Shown piece after piece: positions 36,444 through 45,597 of a stretch of 64,000 nt of DNA. The notes under the pieces are model-generated. The model ran no database searches, was not told the DNA's origin, and saw only the letters and a program-made list of their open reading frames with translations. The stretch lies in assembly GCA_900103495.1 (NCBI GenBank), contig FMWZ01000004.1:434001-498000 (forward strand), written 5' to 3'. This DNA comes from Lachnospiraceae bacterium G11 (GTDB lineage: Bacteria; Bacillota; Clostridia; Lachnospirales; Lachnospiraceae). Numbering within the stretch: the first letter of the stretch is position 1; every line of letters starts with the position of its first letter. The translations under genes were made by a program, and so were the position numbers.

Positions 36444-38870
36444 TTACATTCTAAGCGATGCACCAAGACCTTCAAGTCCATTGAGGATTTTCTTCATTGC
36501 TCCTGTGATGTCGTTCTCCTCAAGGGTTCTGTCCTTGGCTCTGAAAGTGATTGAGAAAGCAACTGACTTGTAGCCTTCTTTTACCTGGCTTCCTTCGTAA
36601 ATATCAAAGAGCTTGCAGTCCTCCAAGATCTTTCCGCCACGCTGTCTGATTACATCATCAAGCTGACCGATAAGCACATCCTTGGGAACAAGCATTGAAA
36701 TATCTCTGCCTACTGCAGGGAACTTTGCAATTCCCTCGTATTTTCTGTCGAAGGTTGTGAATGGTAAAATCTCAGGAATCTCAAGTACAGCAACATATGC
36801 CTTATCACCAATCTCATAGTTGTCGCAAACTGCAGGGTGAACCTCACCGAGATATCCAAGTACCTTGCCGCCGTAAATTACGTTGGCCTGTCTTCCGGGA
36901 TGCAAGAACTTCTTGCCGGAGTTGGGATCATAGGTGATTTTGTCAAACATGCCTACGTGCTCTAAAAACTCCTCGATAACACCCTTCATTGTGAAGAAGT
37001 CGCCATCTCCGTAGAATCCCAATGTGAACTGCATTCTCTCATCGGGAAGTTCTGTAAGAGGAAGGCTCTTGGGGATGTATACGTTGGCAAGTTCGTATAA
37101 TTTAACGTCCTTGTTTCTTCTGTTGTAGTTGGTTGAAAGAGATGTAAGCATTCCGTTTAAGGGAAGGGTTCTCATGATTGAGAAGTCCTCACCCAAAGGA
37201 TTGAGAATCTTAATGGCATCTCTTAACTTATCGTCTGCGTCAAGGTTTAATTTATCAAATACCTTGGGGCTTTCGAAGGAATATGTCATTCCCTGTGAGA
37301 AACCGCAGAACTCTGCAACGTTTCTGGCAATCTCTTCGATTCGAAGCTTATAGGAAAGCTTACCTGTTGTTGCCTCTCCCTTGGGAAGAGTCTCAGGAAT
37401 CTTGTCATAACCGAAGAATCTTGCAACTTCCTCAGCAATATCAGCCTGACCAAGCAAATCCTGTCTGAAGGAAGGACAAACAAGCTCGTTCTTCTCAGCA
37501 TCATACTTGATTTCAAGAGCCTTGAAAATCTCAAGCATCTGATCCTTCTTAACATCTGTGCCAAGAAGTGCGTTGTATTTTTCGGGCATGAAGGGAAGTC
37601 TTACAAGGGGCTTAATGGGATTCTTAACATCAACCATTCCGTCAACGACTTCACCACAGCCAATCTCCTCAATAAGGTGACATGCTCTGTTAATTGCAGC
37701 CTCAGCGTTTACAGGGTCAAGACCCTTCTCGAACACACCTGAAGCATCGGTTCTAAGGCCGATTCTCTTTGCAGACTTTCTGATATTGGGACCGTTGAAG
37801 GTTGCAGCCTCGAAAAGAACTGTATTAACATCGTCTGTAATCATGGAGTTCTCACCGCCCATGATACCTGCGATTGCCACTTCCTTCTCGCCGTCACAGA
37901 TCATAAGAACTTCAGAGTCAAGTTTTCTCTCCTGTCCGTCAAGAGTTGTGAAAACATCTCCGTCCTTGGCGCGTCTTACAACGATTTTTTTGCCTGCGAT
38001 TGTATTGTAGTCGAATGCATGCATGGGCTGGCCATACTCAAGCATTACGTAGTTTGTGATATCAACAAGGTTGTTGATGGGTCTGATGCCGTTTGAGGAA
38101 AGTCGACGCTGCATCCACTTGGGAGAAGGGCCGATTTTGACATTCTTAACAACTCTTGCGCAGTATCTGGAACAAAGGTCTGTGTCCTTGATCTCTACAC
38201 TGATGTAATCTGCTGCATTTCCGCCACAGCCCTTAACAGACTCATCGGGTGCCACATATTTCTTCTTGAAGGTCGCAGCTGCTTCTCTTGCGATACCCAT
38301 GATACCGTAGCAGTCAACTCTGTTACTTGTGATTTCATATTCGAAAACTGTATCGTGAAGGCCAAGAGCCTCTACTGCGTCATCACCGGGCTTAACATCA
38401 TCGTCAGCACCAAATACATAGATTCCGTTTTCGGGTGCTTCGGGATAGAACTCTCTTGTGGAACCAAGTTCCTCAATAGAGCACATCATGCCGTTCGATT
38501 CTACTCCACGAAGCTTACCTGCCTTAATGGGAATTCCGCCCTCAGGCAAGGGACCGCCGTCATGACCACCTGCAACTCTTCCGCCGTCAAGAACAACGGG
38601 TACAAGCTGTCCAACCTCAACGTTTGGAGCTCCTGTTACAATCTGTGTGGTCTCACTTCCGATATTAACCTGGCAAACTACCAGTTTGTCGGCGTCGGGA
38701 TGTCTGTCGATTTTTTCGATTTTACCAACAACAATCTTCTCGAGGTTCTTATCAAGTGCCTCGAAGCCTTCAACCTTGGTTCCTGTAAGGGTCATTGCAT
38801 CACAGTACTCCTGGTCGGTGCACTCAAGGTCAGGCACATATGCTTTAATCCATGATAATGAAGTATTCAT
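36444..38870 (-). CDS. pheT: Phenylalanyl-tRNA synthetase beta subunit
   Basis: An 808-residue beta chain of normal length. It has the N-terminal tRNA-binding (EMAP/B2) domain with IDRHPDADKLVVCQVNIG, the B3/B4 editing domain, the B5 domain, the catalytic-like core and the C-terminal FDX-ACB anticodon-binding domain (FPAVGRDISMLVPK). It works as alpha2-beta2 with PheS. It lies 15 nt after pheS under the same T-box. Confidence 0.97.
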   Translation of the reverse strand: MNTSLSWIKAYVPDLECTDQEYCDAMTLTGTKVEGFEALDKNLEKIVVGKIEKIDRHPDADKLVVCQVNIGSETTQIVTGAPNVEVGQLVPVVLDGGRVAGGHDGGPLPEGGIPIKAGKLRGVESNGMMCSIEELGSTREFYPEAPENGIYVFGADDDVKPGDDAVEALGLHDTVFEYEITSNRVDCYGIMGIAREAAATFKKKYVAPDESVKGCGGNAADYISVEIKDTDLCSRYCARVVKNVKIGPSPKWMQRRLSSNGIRPINNLVDITNYVMLEYGQPMHAFDYNTIAGKKIVVRRAKDGDVFTTLDGQERKLDSEVLMICDGEKEVAIAGIMGGENSMITDDVNTVLFEAATFNGPNIRKSAKRIGLRTDASGVFEKGLDPVNAEAAINRACHLIEEIGCGEVVDGMVDVKNPIKPLVRLPFMPEKYNALLGTDVKKDQMLEIFKALEIKYDAEKNELVCPSFRQDLLGQADIAEEVARFFGYDKIPETLPKGEATTGKLSYKLRIEEIARNVAEFCGFSQGMTYSFESPKVFDKLNLDADDKLRDAIKILNPLGEDFSIMRTLPLNGMLTSLSTNYNRRNKDVKLYELANVYIPKSLPLTELPDERMQFTLGFYGDGDFFTMKGVIEEFLEHVGMFDKITYDPNSGKKFLHPGRQANVIYGGKVLGYLGEVHPAVCDNYEIGDKAYVAVLEIPEILPFTTFDRKYEGIAKFPAVGRDISMLVPKDVLIGQLDDVIRQRGGKILEDCKLFDIYEGSQVKEGYKSVAFSITFRAKDRTLEENDITGAMKKILNGLEGLGASLRM

Positions 38871-38885
38871 CTTTCGTCTCCTCCC

Positions 38886-39905
38886 TTAGAACTGCTTTAA
38901 GAAACGAACATCGTTTTCATAAAGGAGTCTCATATCGTCAATTTCGTACTTAAGAAGTGCAATTCTCTCAAGACCTACACCGAAAGCAAAACCGGTGTAC
39001 TCATTGGGATCAATTCCGCTCATCTCAAGAACGTGAGGATGTACCATGCCGCAGCCAAGAATTTCTATCCAGCCGGATCCCTTACAGAATCTGCAACCCT
39101 TGCCGCCGCACTTGAAGCAGCTTACATCCACCTCTGCAGAAGGCTCTGTGAAGGGGAAGTGATGAGGTCTGAATTTGACCTTTGTATCCTCTCCGAAAAG
39201 CTCCTTGGCAAACTCAGCCAAAGTTCCCTTAAGGTCTGCGAATGTAATGTTTTTATCGATTACAAGGCCTTCAATCTGGTGGAATGAAGGTGAGTGTGTA
39301 GCGTCAACTTCATCTGAACGGAATACTCTTCCGGGAGCAATCATTCTGATGGGAAGTTTGCCCTTCTCCATCTCATGAACCTGTACTGATGATGTCTGAG
39401 TACGAAGAAGAATGTCTCCGTTAATATAGAATGTATCCTGCTCATCCTTTGCAGGGTGATCTGCAGGAATATTGAGAGCCTCAAATACATAGTAATCTTT
39501 ATCAATTTCAGGGCCTTCAACAACCTCATAGCCCATACCTACGAAGATTCGCTCTACCTCTTCAAGGGCAAGGGTGTTGGGATGTTTGTGACCTGTAATG
39601 TTCTTCTTTGCAGGTAAGGTTACGTCAATAACCTCTGCCTTCATCTTTGCCTCTCTTGCGGCAGACTCCATCTTCTTAACAGCAGCCTCAAGTTTTGCCT
39701 CGATTTCTGCTCTTGCATCGTTAACCATCTGGCCGACTTTGGGTCTGTCTTCAGGGGCAACGTCCTTCATGGATTTAAGAACGTCGGTAAGTTCGCCCTT
39801 CTTACCAAGAATCATTACACGCACATCATTTAACTTATCGAGGCTGTCGCTCTCGGTAATCTGCTGTAATGCTTTTGCTTTGATCTGTTCAAGCTTTTCC
39901 TTCAT
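38886..39905 (-). CDS. pheS: Phenylalanyl-tRNA synthetase alpha subunit
   Basis: A 339-residue class II catalytic chain. An N-terminal coiled coil is followed by motif 2 (PGRVFRSDEVDATHSPSFHQIEG) and motif 3 (GFAFGVGLERIALLKY). Between them lies a four-Cys insert (CFKCGGKGCRFC) seen in many Clostridia, likely a zinc knuckle. AGGAGG precedes the ATG. It is the first gene after the T-box leader. Confidence 0.97.
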   Translation of the reverse strand: MKEKLEQIKAKALQQITESDSLDKLNDVRVMILGKKGELTDVLKSMKDVAPEDRPKVGQMVNDARAEIEAKLEAAVKKMESAAREAKMKAEVIDVTLPAKKNITGHKHPNTLALEEVERIFVGMGYEVVEGPEIDKDYYVFEALNIPADHPAKDEQDTFYINGDILLRTQTSSVQVHEMEKGKLPIRMIAPGRVFRSDEVDATHSPSFHQIEGLVIDKNITFADLKGTLAEFAKELFGEDTKVKFRPHHFPFTEPSAEVDVSCFKCGGKGCRFCKGSGWIEILGCGMVHPHVLEMSGIDPNEYTGFAFGVGLERIALLKYEIDDMRLLYENDVRFLKQF

Positions 39906-39930
39906 GATATCCTCCTGTTTCTCTTTGGGA

Positions 39931-40199
39931 AAATAAAAAATCCCTCATTGCTTTGTTGCAATGAGGGACGAATTATATACTCTATAATCCGCGGTACCAC
40001 CCGCATTCATGATAAATCATGCTCTTCATTAGGGCTTAACGCGCCTGACGTTCGAAACTACTCACTTTCGCTTCATTTCGACGACTCCGGTGTGAAATTT
40101 CGCAATTCATTGGTTGCCGCGAAGCCTTACAGCCGATGAGCTTCACTCTCTTTTGGACCCCTGATGCTACTTTGCACCATCAATGCCTTTACTTATTAC
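39931..40199 (-). promoter_or_regulatory. T-box riboswitch leader of pheST
   Basis: The minus strand has the T-box core GCGGGTGGTACCGCGG (39989-40004). It is followed by an 11-bp terminator stem (39941-39951 with 39958-39968) and an A/T tract that gives TTTTTTATTTT in RNA. The 5' part forms a long Stem I. A UUC followed by G occurs in its 3' side near 40055, the expected Phe specifier, but I could not fold the specifier loop with certainty. Confidence 0.93.
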
Positions 40200-40205
40200 T
40201 TAGCC

Positions 40206-40234
40206 ATTCTAAGCGCATTTAAGGAAAAAGTCAA
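40206..40234 (-). promoter_or_regulatory. Sigma-A promoter of the pheST leader
   Basis: TTGACT (40229-40234), a 17-nt spacer and TAGAAT (40206-40211), identical in both hexamers and spacing to the leuS T-box promoter. The -35 starts only 9 nt after the stop of the lipase-like gene. Confidence 0.85.
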
Positions 40235-40242
40235 GCAGCACC

Positions 40243-41424
40243 CTAAAATCCTCTGTTCTTAAGGTCACTGACAAGTTCTACATAGAACTCTCTTACGTCA
40301 AAATCTTTGATGTTCTCCCTGTTAAGATCAATCATGTCACCGTGGGAGATGCCACGTTTGCCCTTGGGCTCCAGCATGGTAAACTTTTCACCCCAGGGGA
40401 AGGATTTCTCACCAACAAGACCATCGTTCTTACCGTCAAAGTACTTAACCAGAAGATAGGACATATTTAAAGGGAACTTTCCTGCTCCGGGTCTGCTTTG
40501 GAAAGAACCTACAGACTGATAATAAACTCCCGGCACATCCTTTATCTCCTCATTCATCTTCATGCAGGCTGAATGGGTAAGGTCAGTAACTCCTGCAAGG
40601 AAATCCGGATTAACATCTCCAAGCTTTGCAGCTCCGGCATTGTAAGCCTTTGCAATGGCATTCTTCTGACTCTCCGGAACCTTATTAAGAAGATACTCGG
40701 CAAACTCACAGCCTCTGTGGGGCGTATTTATTGTTGTAAGGGAAGCCACATCCTCTGCCACTCCGCACTTGGCTATAGCATATCTCATATCAAGACCACC
40801 CTTGGAGTGAGCTATAACATTGACTTTCTCACATCCGGTCTCTGCCTTGATTTCCTTAATCTTTGAAGCAAGCTGAGCCGCACATTCCGCCACACTGGCA
40901 GAGCTGTTATGCTCTCCGTAAAAGATTGTCGCACCGTTCTTTATCAGCTCTTCTGGAATTCGTCCCCAGTAATTAAGATGTGTGAAATCTCTGAAGAATA
41001 TGCCGTGTACCATCAAAAGTGGATATTGGGTTTTGCATATCTGCTTATCCTTCCGGCTTTCATCCAGCTTAATCTTCGCCTTCTCAAACTTAACTTCCGC
41101 ATCGGCGGTACTGATGATTTTGAAAAGAAGAATCAAATGCACTATGGGAACAAGTCCGAATACTGCCCCAAGAACCCTCCATTTAATTCCAAGCTGATTG
41201 CAGCTGATATATACAAGAATTATTCCAATCCAGAACACTATTACTTCGGCTGCGATAACTAGAATAAGCGTTGCAATGAAGCCTGCCGGAGACTTCCTAT
41301 ATCCGGAGAAGCCAAAGGGCTCCTTAAACAAATCATATGCATAACAGCAGATAAACAGACAGGTTGTGATAAGAAAAATCTTAAGTATCACACTGCCTGC
41401 TTTACATGCGTTTAATCTCTTCAT
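40243..41424 (-). CDS. Membrane-anchored lipase-like alpha/beta hydrolase
   Basis: A 393-residue protein with three hydrophobic segments in the first 115 residues, then a lipase-type hydrolase domain. LLMVHGIFFRD is the oxyanion segment, IAHSKGGLDMRYA (Ser near 210) the nucleophile elbow, TTINTPHRG follows, and NDGLVGEKSFPWG lies near 335. This arrangement resembles PGAP1/triacylglycerol-lipase esterases. It is the last gene of the CPBP-LytTR-DUF3021 run, 2 nt after DUF3021. The lipid substrate is unknown. Confidence 0.85.
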   Translation of the reverse strand: MKRLNACKAGSVILKIFLITTCLFICCYAYDLFKEPFGFSGYRKSPAGFIATLILVIAAEVIVFWIGIILVYISCNQLGIKWRVLGAVFGLVPIVHLILLFKIISTADAEVKFEKAKIKLDESRKDKQICKTQYPLLMVHGIFFRDFTHLNYWGRIPEELIKNGATIFYGEHNSSASVAECAAQLASKIKEIKAETGCEKVNVIAHSKGGLDMRYAIAKCGVAEDVASLTTINTPHRGCEFAEYLLNKVPESQKNAIAKAYNAGAAKLGDVNPDFLAGVTDLTHSACMKMNEEIKDVPGVYYQSVGSFQSRPGAGKFPLNMSYLLVKYFDGKNDGLVGEKSFPWGEKFTMLEPKGKRGISHGDMIDLNRENIKDFDVREFYVELVSDLKNRGF

Positions 41425-41426
41425 TA

Positions 41427-41882
41427 CTAATCTTCTTTCAAATCGTTTTCTGAGTTTTGATAGGCAAGCAAGGCCTCGTTCAATTCTCTGGCCCCTGCCA
41501 ACTCAAATACATATTCTATCACTGATGAAAGAATAAATACAATAACTATTCCTATTGCAATTCCCGGCACAACACCCTTTCTCTCGGTGGGTATTGACTC
41601 TGCTGAATATGCCAGTGTAAGCATCATTGCCTCAATCACCAAAAGAGTAACAGTTCTTCTTATGATAAGCATTTTCATGGATAATTCTCTTTCGGTGTTG
41701 ATAAAGAAGCAGGGAATTACACCTATAGCTGCGTAGATAAGGGGTGAGAGAAAAACTTCATATCCAAACACCCTGTCGCTGTCAAACATTAATCCCAAAA
41801 CCATAAGAAGGATTGAAATTAAAGTAACCAATATAAAGTAAAGCCTGAAGGCCTCTTCAAATCTCTTTCTGAACTTATTCAT
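41427..41882 (-). CDS. DUF3021 membrane protein
   Basis: A 151-residue protein with four hydrophobic helices in the arrangement of DUF3021, a family commonly encoded next to LytTR regulators in Firmicutes and thought to act as their membrane inhibitor or sensor. CGGAGG lies 7 nt before the ATG. It is 3 nt after the LytTR gene. The role is inferred from this well-known pairing. Confidence 0.85.
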   Translation of the reverse strand: MNKFRKRFEEAFRLYFILVTLISILLMVLGLMFDSDRVFGYEVFLSPLIYAAIGVIPCFFINTERELSMKMLIIRRTVTLLVIEAMMLTLAYSAESIPTERKGVVPGIAIGIVIVFILSSVIEYVFELAGARELNEALLAYQNSENDLKED

Positions 41883-41885
41883 CTG

Positions 41886-42329
41886 TTACCTCCGTCCCTT
41901 AAGTGTATCCTTGAAATCCGGCACGTATTTTCTGGAAATAACAATCTCCTCTCCGTTCTTTAGGAGGGCTGTATATCTGCCGCTTAATGCGGGTTTAATG
42001 GATTTTACCTTTAAAAGGTTTAAAAGCATTCCCTTCTGAACTCTTATGAAGGATTTGCCCTTAAGCATTTCCTCAAGTTCATAAAGCTTTATTCTTAGTT
42101 CATAGCTTTCTTTTGCTGTATAGATAAAAAGTCGATTATCTACTGATTCAGCATAGAAAACGTCAATAACAGGAACCTCTATGCTTTGACCCTCTACATA
42201 GGCGCATAGCTGTCCCTGCCTTGATTTTACAAAGGAAATAATTTCCTGTATGTTATCTGTTACTTTATGACATCTGATTTCCAAGACTTCAGGTTCTTCT
42301 ACGGGAACCTTTTTCAATTTCAATTCCAT
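41886..42329 (-). CDS. LytTR DNA-binding regulator without receiver domain
   Basis: A 147-residue protein. The C-terminal half is a LytTR domain (FYAESVDNRLFIYTAKESYELR, LEEMLKGKSFIRVQKGMLLNL, ISRKYVPDFK). The N-terminal part is short and not a receiver, as in LytTR-DUF3021 pairs. The ATG has no ribosome site, but TATAAT with an upstream TG lies 6 nt before it, so a leaderless transcript is possible besides read-through from the CPBP gene 17 nt upstream. Confidence 0.9.
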   Translation of the reverse strand: MELKLKKVPVEEPEVLEIRCHKVTDNIQEIISFVKSRQGQLCAYVEGQSIEVPVIDVFYAESVDNRLFIYTAKESYELRIKLYELEEMLKGKSFIRVQKGMLLNLLKVKSIKPALSGRYTALLKNGEEIVISRKYVPDFKDTLKGRR

Positions 42330-42335
42330 GAAACC

Positions 42336-42344
42336 ATTATAGCA
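42336..42344 (-). promoter_or_regulatory. Extended -10 immediately before the LytTR ATG
   Basis: TGCTATAAT on the minus strand (TATAAT at 42336-42341). Six nt separate it from the ATG at 42329. A weak TGGAAA -35 is possible with a 16-nt spacer. Confidence 0.45.
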
Positions 42345-42346
42345 GA

Positions 42347-43087
42347 TTACTTCGTTTTTTCCAGTTTAAGCCACATGGCAATGCTGTAAACAACACTGAT
42401 AACAATTGCAGCAACTACGGTGATTATCATTTCATTTTTTGCTCCGCCAAAAAACTGTGCAGACACCTCAGGTTTGTTGAAAGCACTGCAGGAATTGTTT
42501 ACTGCGTGGAATATCATGCAGGGAATGATGCTTCCACCCTTGTAGTAAAGTGTAACAAGCACAAAGCCCACAGCCACAGCAAATACAATCTGAAGAAGTG
42601 TCTCAAACAAATCCTGACCGTTTAACAGGTTAACGATATGACCGACTCCAAAGGTTATTGAAGAAACAATAATTGCAGCCTTTACATTGTTCTTGGCCAT
42701 TCCTTCAAACAGAAATCCTCTGAAAAGAATTTCCTCAAGGAAGCCTACCCCAAACATGCTAAGCAAATAGCAAGCCGTTCCAAAAGCTGAGTAGTTAAAT
42801 CTTAATCCGAAGAACAGGCTGCTGCATCCGATAAGGAAAAGGGGAATGAAGAACCAGGCTTTATACAATTTGTATGCCGGTTTAACCAGTCCGTATTTTT
42901 CCATAAGGCCGTTTCTCTTAATCCAGGCAAAAAGGAAAATCCCAAAGGCTACGTGGAAAATTGCGGAGGCAATTTTAAATGTGCCTGTTGCCTCCGATAT
43001 ATATTCTCCAAGGCTTGTTCCGATTACATAAATAACAATCATTATAACTGCAAATCTTACTTCACTCTTTTCATATAGTTTTTTCAT
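42347..43087 (-). CDS. CPBP intramembrane glutamic endopeptidase
   Basis: A 246-residue polytopic protein with about seven helices and all three CPBP motifs: FLEEILFRGF (EExxxR, near 118), SSITFGVGHIV (FxxxH, near 145) and MIFHAVNNS (HxxxN, near 192). These Rce1/Abi-type proteases cut or process membrane proteins or peptides. It heads the run with LytTR, DUF3021 and the lipase. Its own promoter lies at 43122-43150. Confidence 0.93.
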   Translation of the reverse strand: MKKLYEKSEVRFAVIMIVIYVIGTSLGEYISEATGTFKIASAIFHVAFGIFLFAWIKRNGLMEKYGLVKPAYKLYKAWFFIPLFLIGCSSLFFGLRFNYSAFGTACYLLSMFGVGFLEEILFRGFLFEGMAKNNVKAAIIVSSITFGVGHIVNLLNGQDLFETLLQIVFAVAVGFVLVTLYYKGGSIIPCMIFHAVNNSCSAFNKPEVSAQFFGGAKNEMIITVVAAIVISVVYSIAMWLKLEKTK

Positions 43088-43121
43088 GTGTTATATTCCT
43101 TTCTTTCGTGTCGTTAGGTGG

Positions 43122-43150
43122 AATATAACCCATAAATTCTGCCCATACAA
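43122..43150 (-). promoter_or_regulatory. Promoter of the CPBP-LytTR-DUF3021-lipase run
   Basis: TTGTAT (43145-43150), a 17-nt spacer and TATATT (43122-43127) on the minus strand. Confidence 0.65.
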
Positions 43151-43163
43151 TAGGTAAGGAGCC

Positions 43164-43191
43164 AAGATGCACTATCGCTTTGTAAGATGCA
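43164..43191 (+). repeat. Two AAGATGCA direct repeats upstream of glgX
   Basis: Identical octamers at 43164-43171 and 43184-43191, 20 bp apart, so nearly two helix turns. They lie about 70-95 nt before the glgX ATG and could be regulator half-sites. No clear -35/-10 pair for glgX was found. Confidence 0.4.
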
Positions 43192-43257
43192 TTAAGCTTT
43201 CATATTTCCCCTTTTTTAATATCTGATGTATTATAAGAGAAAGGAGGTTACATAACT

Positions 43258-45396
43258 ATGGCACAGTTATCAAAGAAAAAAGCTGATAAGTCTGGTGAGC
43301 AGGCTCATTCCTCCAACAACATGCCTGCAACTTATCAGAAGTACCACCTTATTCCCTTTGACCATGTGGACGGTTTTGATATTCGCCCCGGTTTCTATGA
43401 CATAAACGGGGCAACCGCAATTCCCGGCGGAGTAAATTTCACCGTTCATACCAAAGGCGGAACAGCTGTTGAGCTTCTGCTTTATCATCGCGGCGAATCT
43501 GAGGACAAACCCTTTGCCGTAATACCCTTTCCCTCTCATTACCGTATCGGTAATGTATTCTCCATGATAGTATTCGGACTGAATATCTATGATTTTGAAT
43601 ACGCATATCATGTAGACGGTCCTTATGATCCTTCAAAGGGCCTGATTTTTGACAAAACAATCCCCCTTTTGGATCCCTATGCCAAGGCCGTTGTAGGTCA
43701 GAGCGTATGGGGTGAAAAAGGTCCCGTGGGCAACATGTATCGAGCAAGAGTCGTAAAGGACGATTTTGACTGGAAAGACTTTGCTGACCCCTGCCTGCCC
43801 ATATCAGATTTAATAATATATGAGATGCATGTTCGTGGTTTTACCAAAGATAAATCATCAGGCGTTGAGTTCCCCGGAACCTTTGAAGGTATCCGTGAAA
43901 AGATTCCATACCTAAAAGAACTTGGTGTCAACGCAGTGGAACTGATGCCCATATTTGAATTCGATGAAACCCTGGATAAGCGTGAGTATAACGGAAAGCA
44001 GCTTTGCAATTACTGGGGCTACTCCACCACATGCTTCTTTGCTCCCAACACAAGTTATGCGGCTCATACCGAATATAACCGTGAAGGAAACGAATTAAAG
44101 CAGCTTGTAAGTGAACTTAACAATAACGGCATCGAGGTAATTCTTGATGTTGTATTTAACCATACTTCCGAAGGAAATGAGCACGGCCCCGTAATCTCCT
44201 TTAAGGGCTTTGATAATCAGCTTTATTACATGCTGACTCCGGAGGGATTTTATTACAATTTCAGTGGCTGCGGCAACACCATGAACTGCAGTAATCCTGT
44301 GGTTCAGCAGCTTATTCTTGAATGCTTAAGATACTGGGTCATCACCTATCGTGTGGACGGATTCAGGTTCGATCTTGCGTCTATTTTAGGACGTGACGAT
44401 GACGGTTCCCCCATGGCCAACCCTCCTCTCATGCAATCATTGGCTTACGATCCGATTCTTGGTAACGTAAAGCTTATTGCTGAAGCCTGGGATGCAGGCG
44501 GGCTTTATCAGGTAGGCACCTTTGCTACCTGGAATGACCGCTGGGCTGAGTGGAACGGAAAATATCGTGATGATATCAGAAAATTCTTAAAAGGTGACGA
44601 GGGCTCAATCTTTGGCGCCGCCTGGCGTCTTATCGGTTCCCCCGACATTTATAAGGACAGCACTCACAACTCTTCCATCAATTTCATAACCTGCCACGAC
44701 GGCTTCACCCTTTATGATTTGTTTGCATACAATGAAAAGCACAATGAAGCCAATGGCTGGAACAACACAGACGGTTCAAATGATAATCACAGCTGGAACT
44801 GTGGTGCTGAGGGCGAAACAGATGATCCCGGAGTAAATGCCCTTAGAAGAAAGATGATGAGAAACGCCTTTGCCGTACTGATGTCAAGCCGGGGAACCCC
44901 CATGTTTTTGGCCGGTGATGAATTCGGAAACACTCAGTTTGGAAACAACAATCCCTACTGTCAGGACAATGAAATTTCATGGCTTGACTGGCGTCTTCTT
45001 AAGAAAAATAAAAGTGTATTTGAATTTGCCAAAAAGGCAATCGCCTTCAGAAAGAAACATCCTATTCTCAGAGAACACCTTGGCACCAGCGGCCTGGGCT
45101 TCCCCGAAACATCCTTCCACGGCGTGAAAGCCTGGCAGGATAACTTCCAGGGTTATGACCGCTACCTCGGTGTTATGTTTGCAGGAAAGACTTCAGACGG
45201 CACTGAAGATATCGTATACGTAGCCATGAACACCTACTGGGAGGATCTGACTGTGGAACTCCCCTCTCTTCCAAATGAATTTCAATGGAAAGTGGCTCTC
45301 GACAGCTCCGACAAACCCATGAAAGAAGGAACAATTGTCTCCGGCAGCTTCGTCATCGAAGCAAGAAGCGTCGTGGCTCTTGTGTGTGTTGGCTGA
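43258..45396 (+). CDS. glgX: Glycogen debranching enzyme / isoamylase (GH13)
   Basis: A 712-residue cytoplasmic enzyme that hydrolyses alpha-1,6 branch points of glycogen-like glucan. An N-terminal CBM48-type domain precedes the TIM barrel. Catalytic regions are complete: DVVFNH (297-302), RVDGFRFD with nucleophile Asp372, KLIAE with acid/base Glu409, and TCHD with Asp481. AGGAGG lies about 10 nt before the ATG. It is a single gene, divergent from the CPBP run. A catalytically dead relative lies at 18627-20477. Confidence 0.95.
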   Translation: MAQLSKKKADKSGEQAHSSNNMPATYQKYHLIPFDHVDGFDIRPGFYDINGATAIPGGVNFTVHTKGGTAVELLLYHRGESEDKPFAVIPFPSHYRIGNVFSMIVFGLNIYDFEYAYHVDGPYDPSKGLIFDKTIPLLDPYAKAVVGQSVWGEKGPVGNMYRARVVKDDFDWKDFADPCLPISDLIIYEMHVRGFTKDKSSGVEFPGTFEGIREKIPYLKELGVNAVELMPIFEFDETLDKREYNGKQLCNYWGYSTTCFFAPNTSYAAHTEYNREGNELKQLVSELNNNGIEVILDVVFNHTSEGNEHGPVISFKGFDNQLYYMLTPEGFYYNFSGCGNTMNCSNPVVQQLILECLRYWVITYRVDGFRFDLASILGRDDDGSPMANPPLMQSLAYDPILGNVKLIAEAWDAGGLYQVGTFATWNDRWAEWNGKYRDDIRKFLKGDEGSIFGAAWRLIGSPDIYKDSTHNSSINFITCHDGFTLYDLFAYNEKHNEANGWNNTDGSNDNHSWNCGAEGETDDPGVNALRRKMMRNAFAVLMSSRGTPMFLAGDEFGNTQFGNNNPYCQDNEISWLDWRLLKKNKSVFEFAKKAIAFRKKHPILREHLGTSGLGFPETSFHGVKAWQDNFQGYDRYLGVMFAGKTSDGTEDIVYVAMNTYWEDLTVELPSLPNEFQWKVALDSSDKPMKEGTIVSGSFVIEARSVVALVCVG

Positions 45397-45417
45397 TGGC
45401 GGCATAATTCGCCCTCC

Positions 45418-45516
45418 GGCATCGGGATTGCAAACAATCCTCTTTCCGATGCCCAATTTCACCCAATTTAATCAAAACGGGCATCGGGAAATGACTTTCA
45501 TCATTTTCCGATGCCC
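45418..45516. repeat. Two related hairpins after glgX
   Basis: Hairpin 1 uses arms GGCATCGG (45418-45425) and CCGATGCC (45446-45453). Hairpin 2 uses GGGCATCGG (45479-45487) and CCGATGCCC (45508-45516), with further inner pairing. They repeat with a 61-bp period, and a third half-site TCCCGATGC lies at 45568-45576. They sit between the converging glgX and LysM genes and may act as terminators, but lack strong U-tracts. The remaining bases of 45397-45597 show no gene. Confidence 0.75.
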
Positions 45517-45597
45517 TATTAATTTGAATTCACGTAAAATTGACATCGATAATTCAATTTTCAAAAATCCCGATGCTTCCGAGCCATTTAGGCCGGT

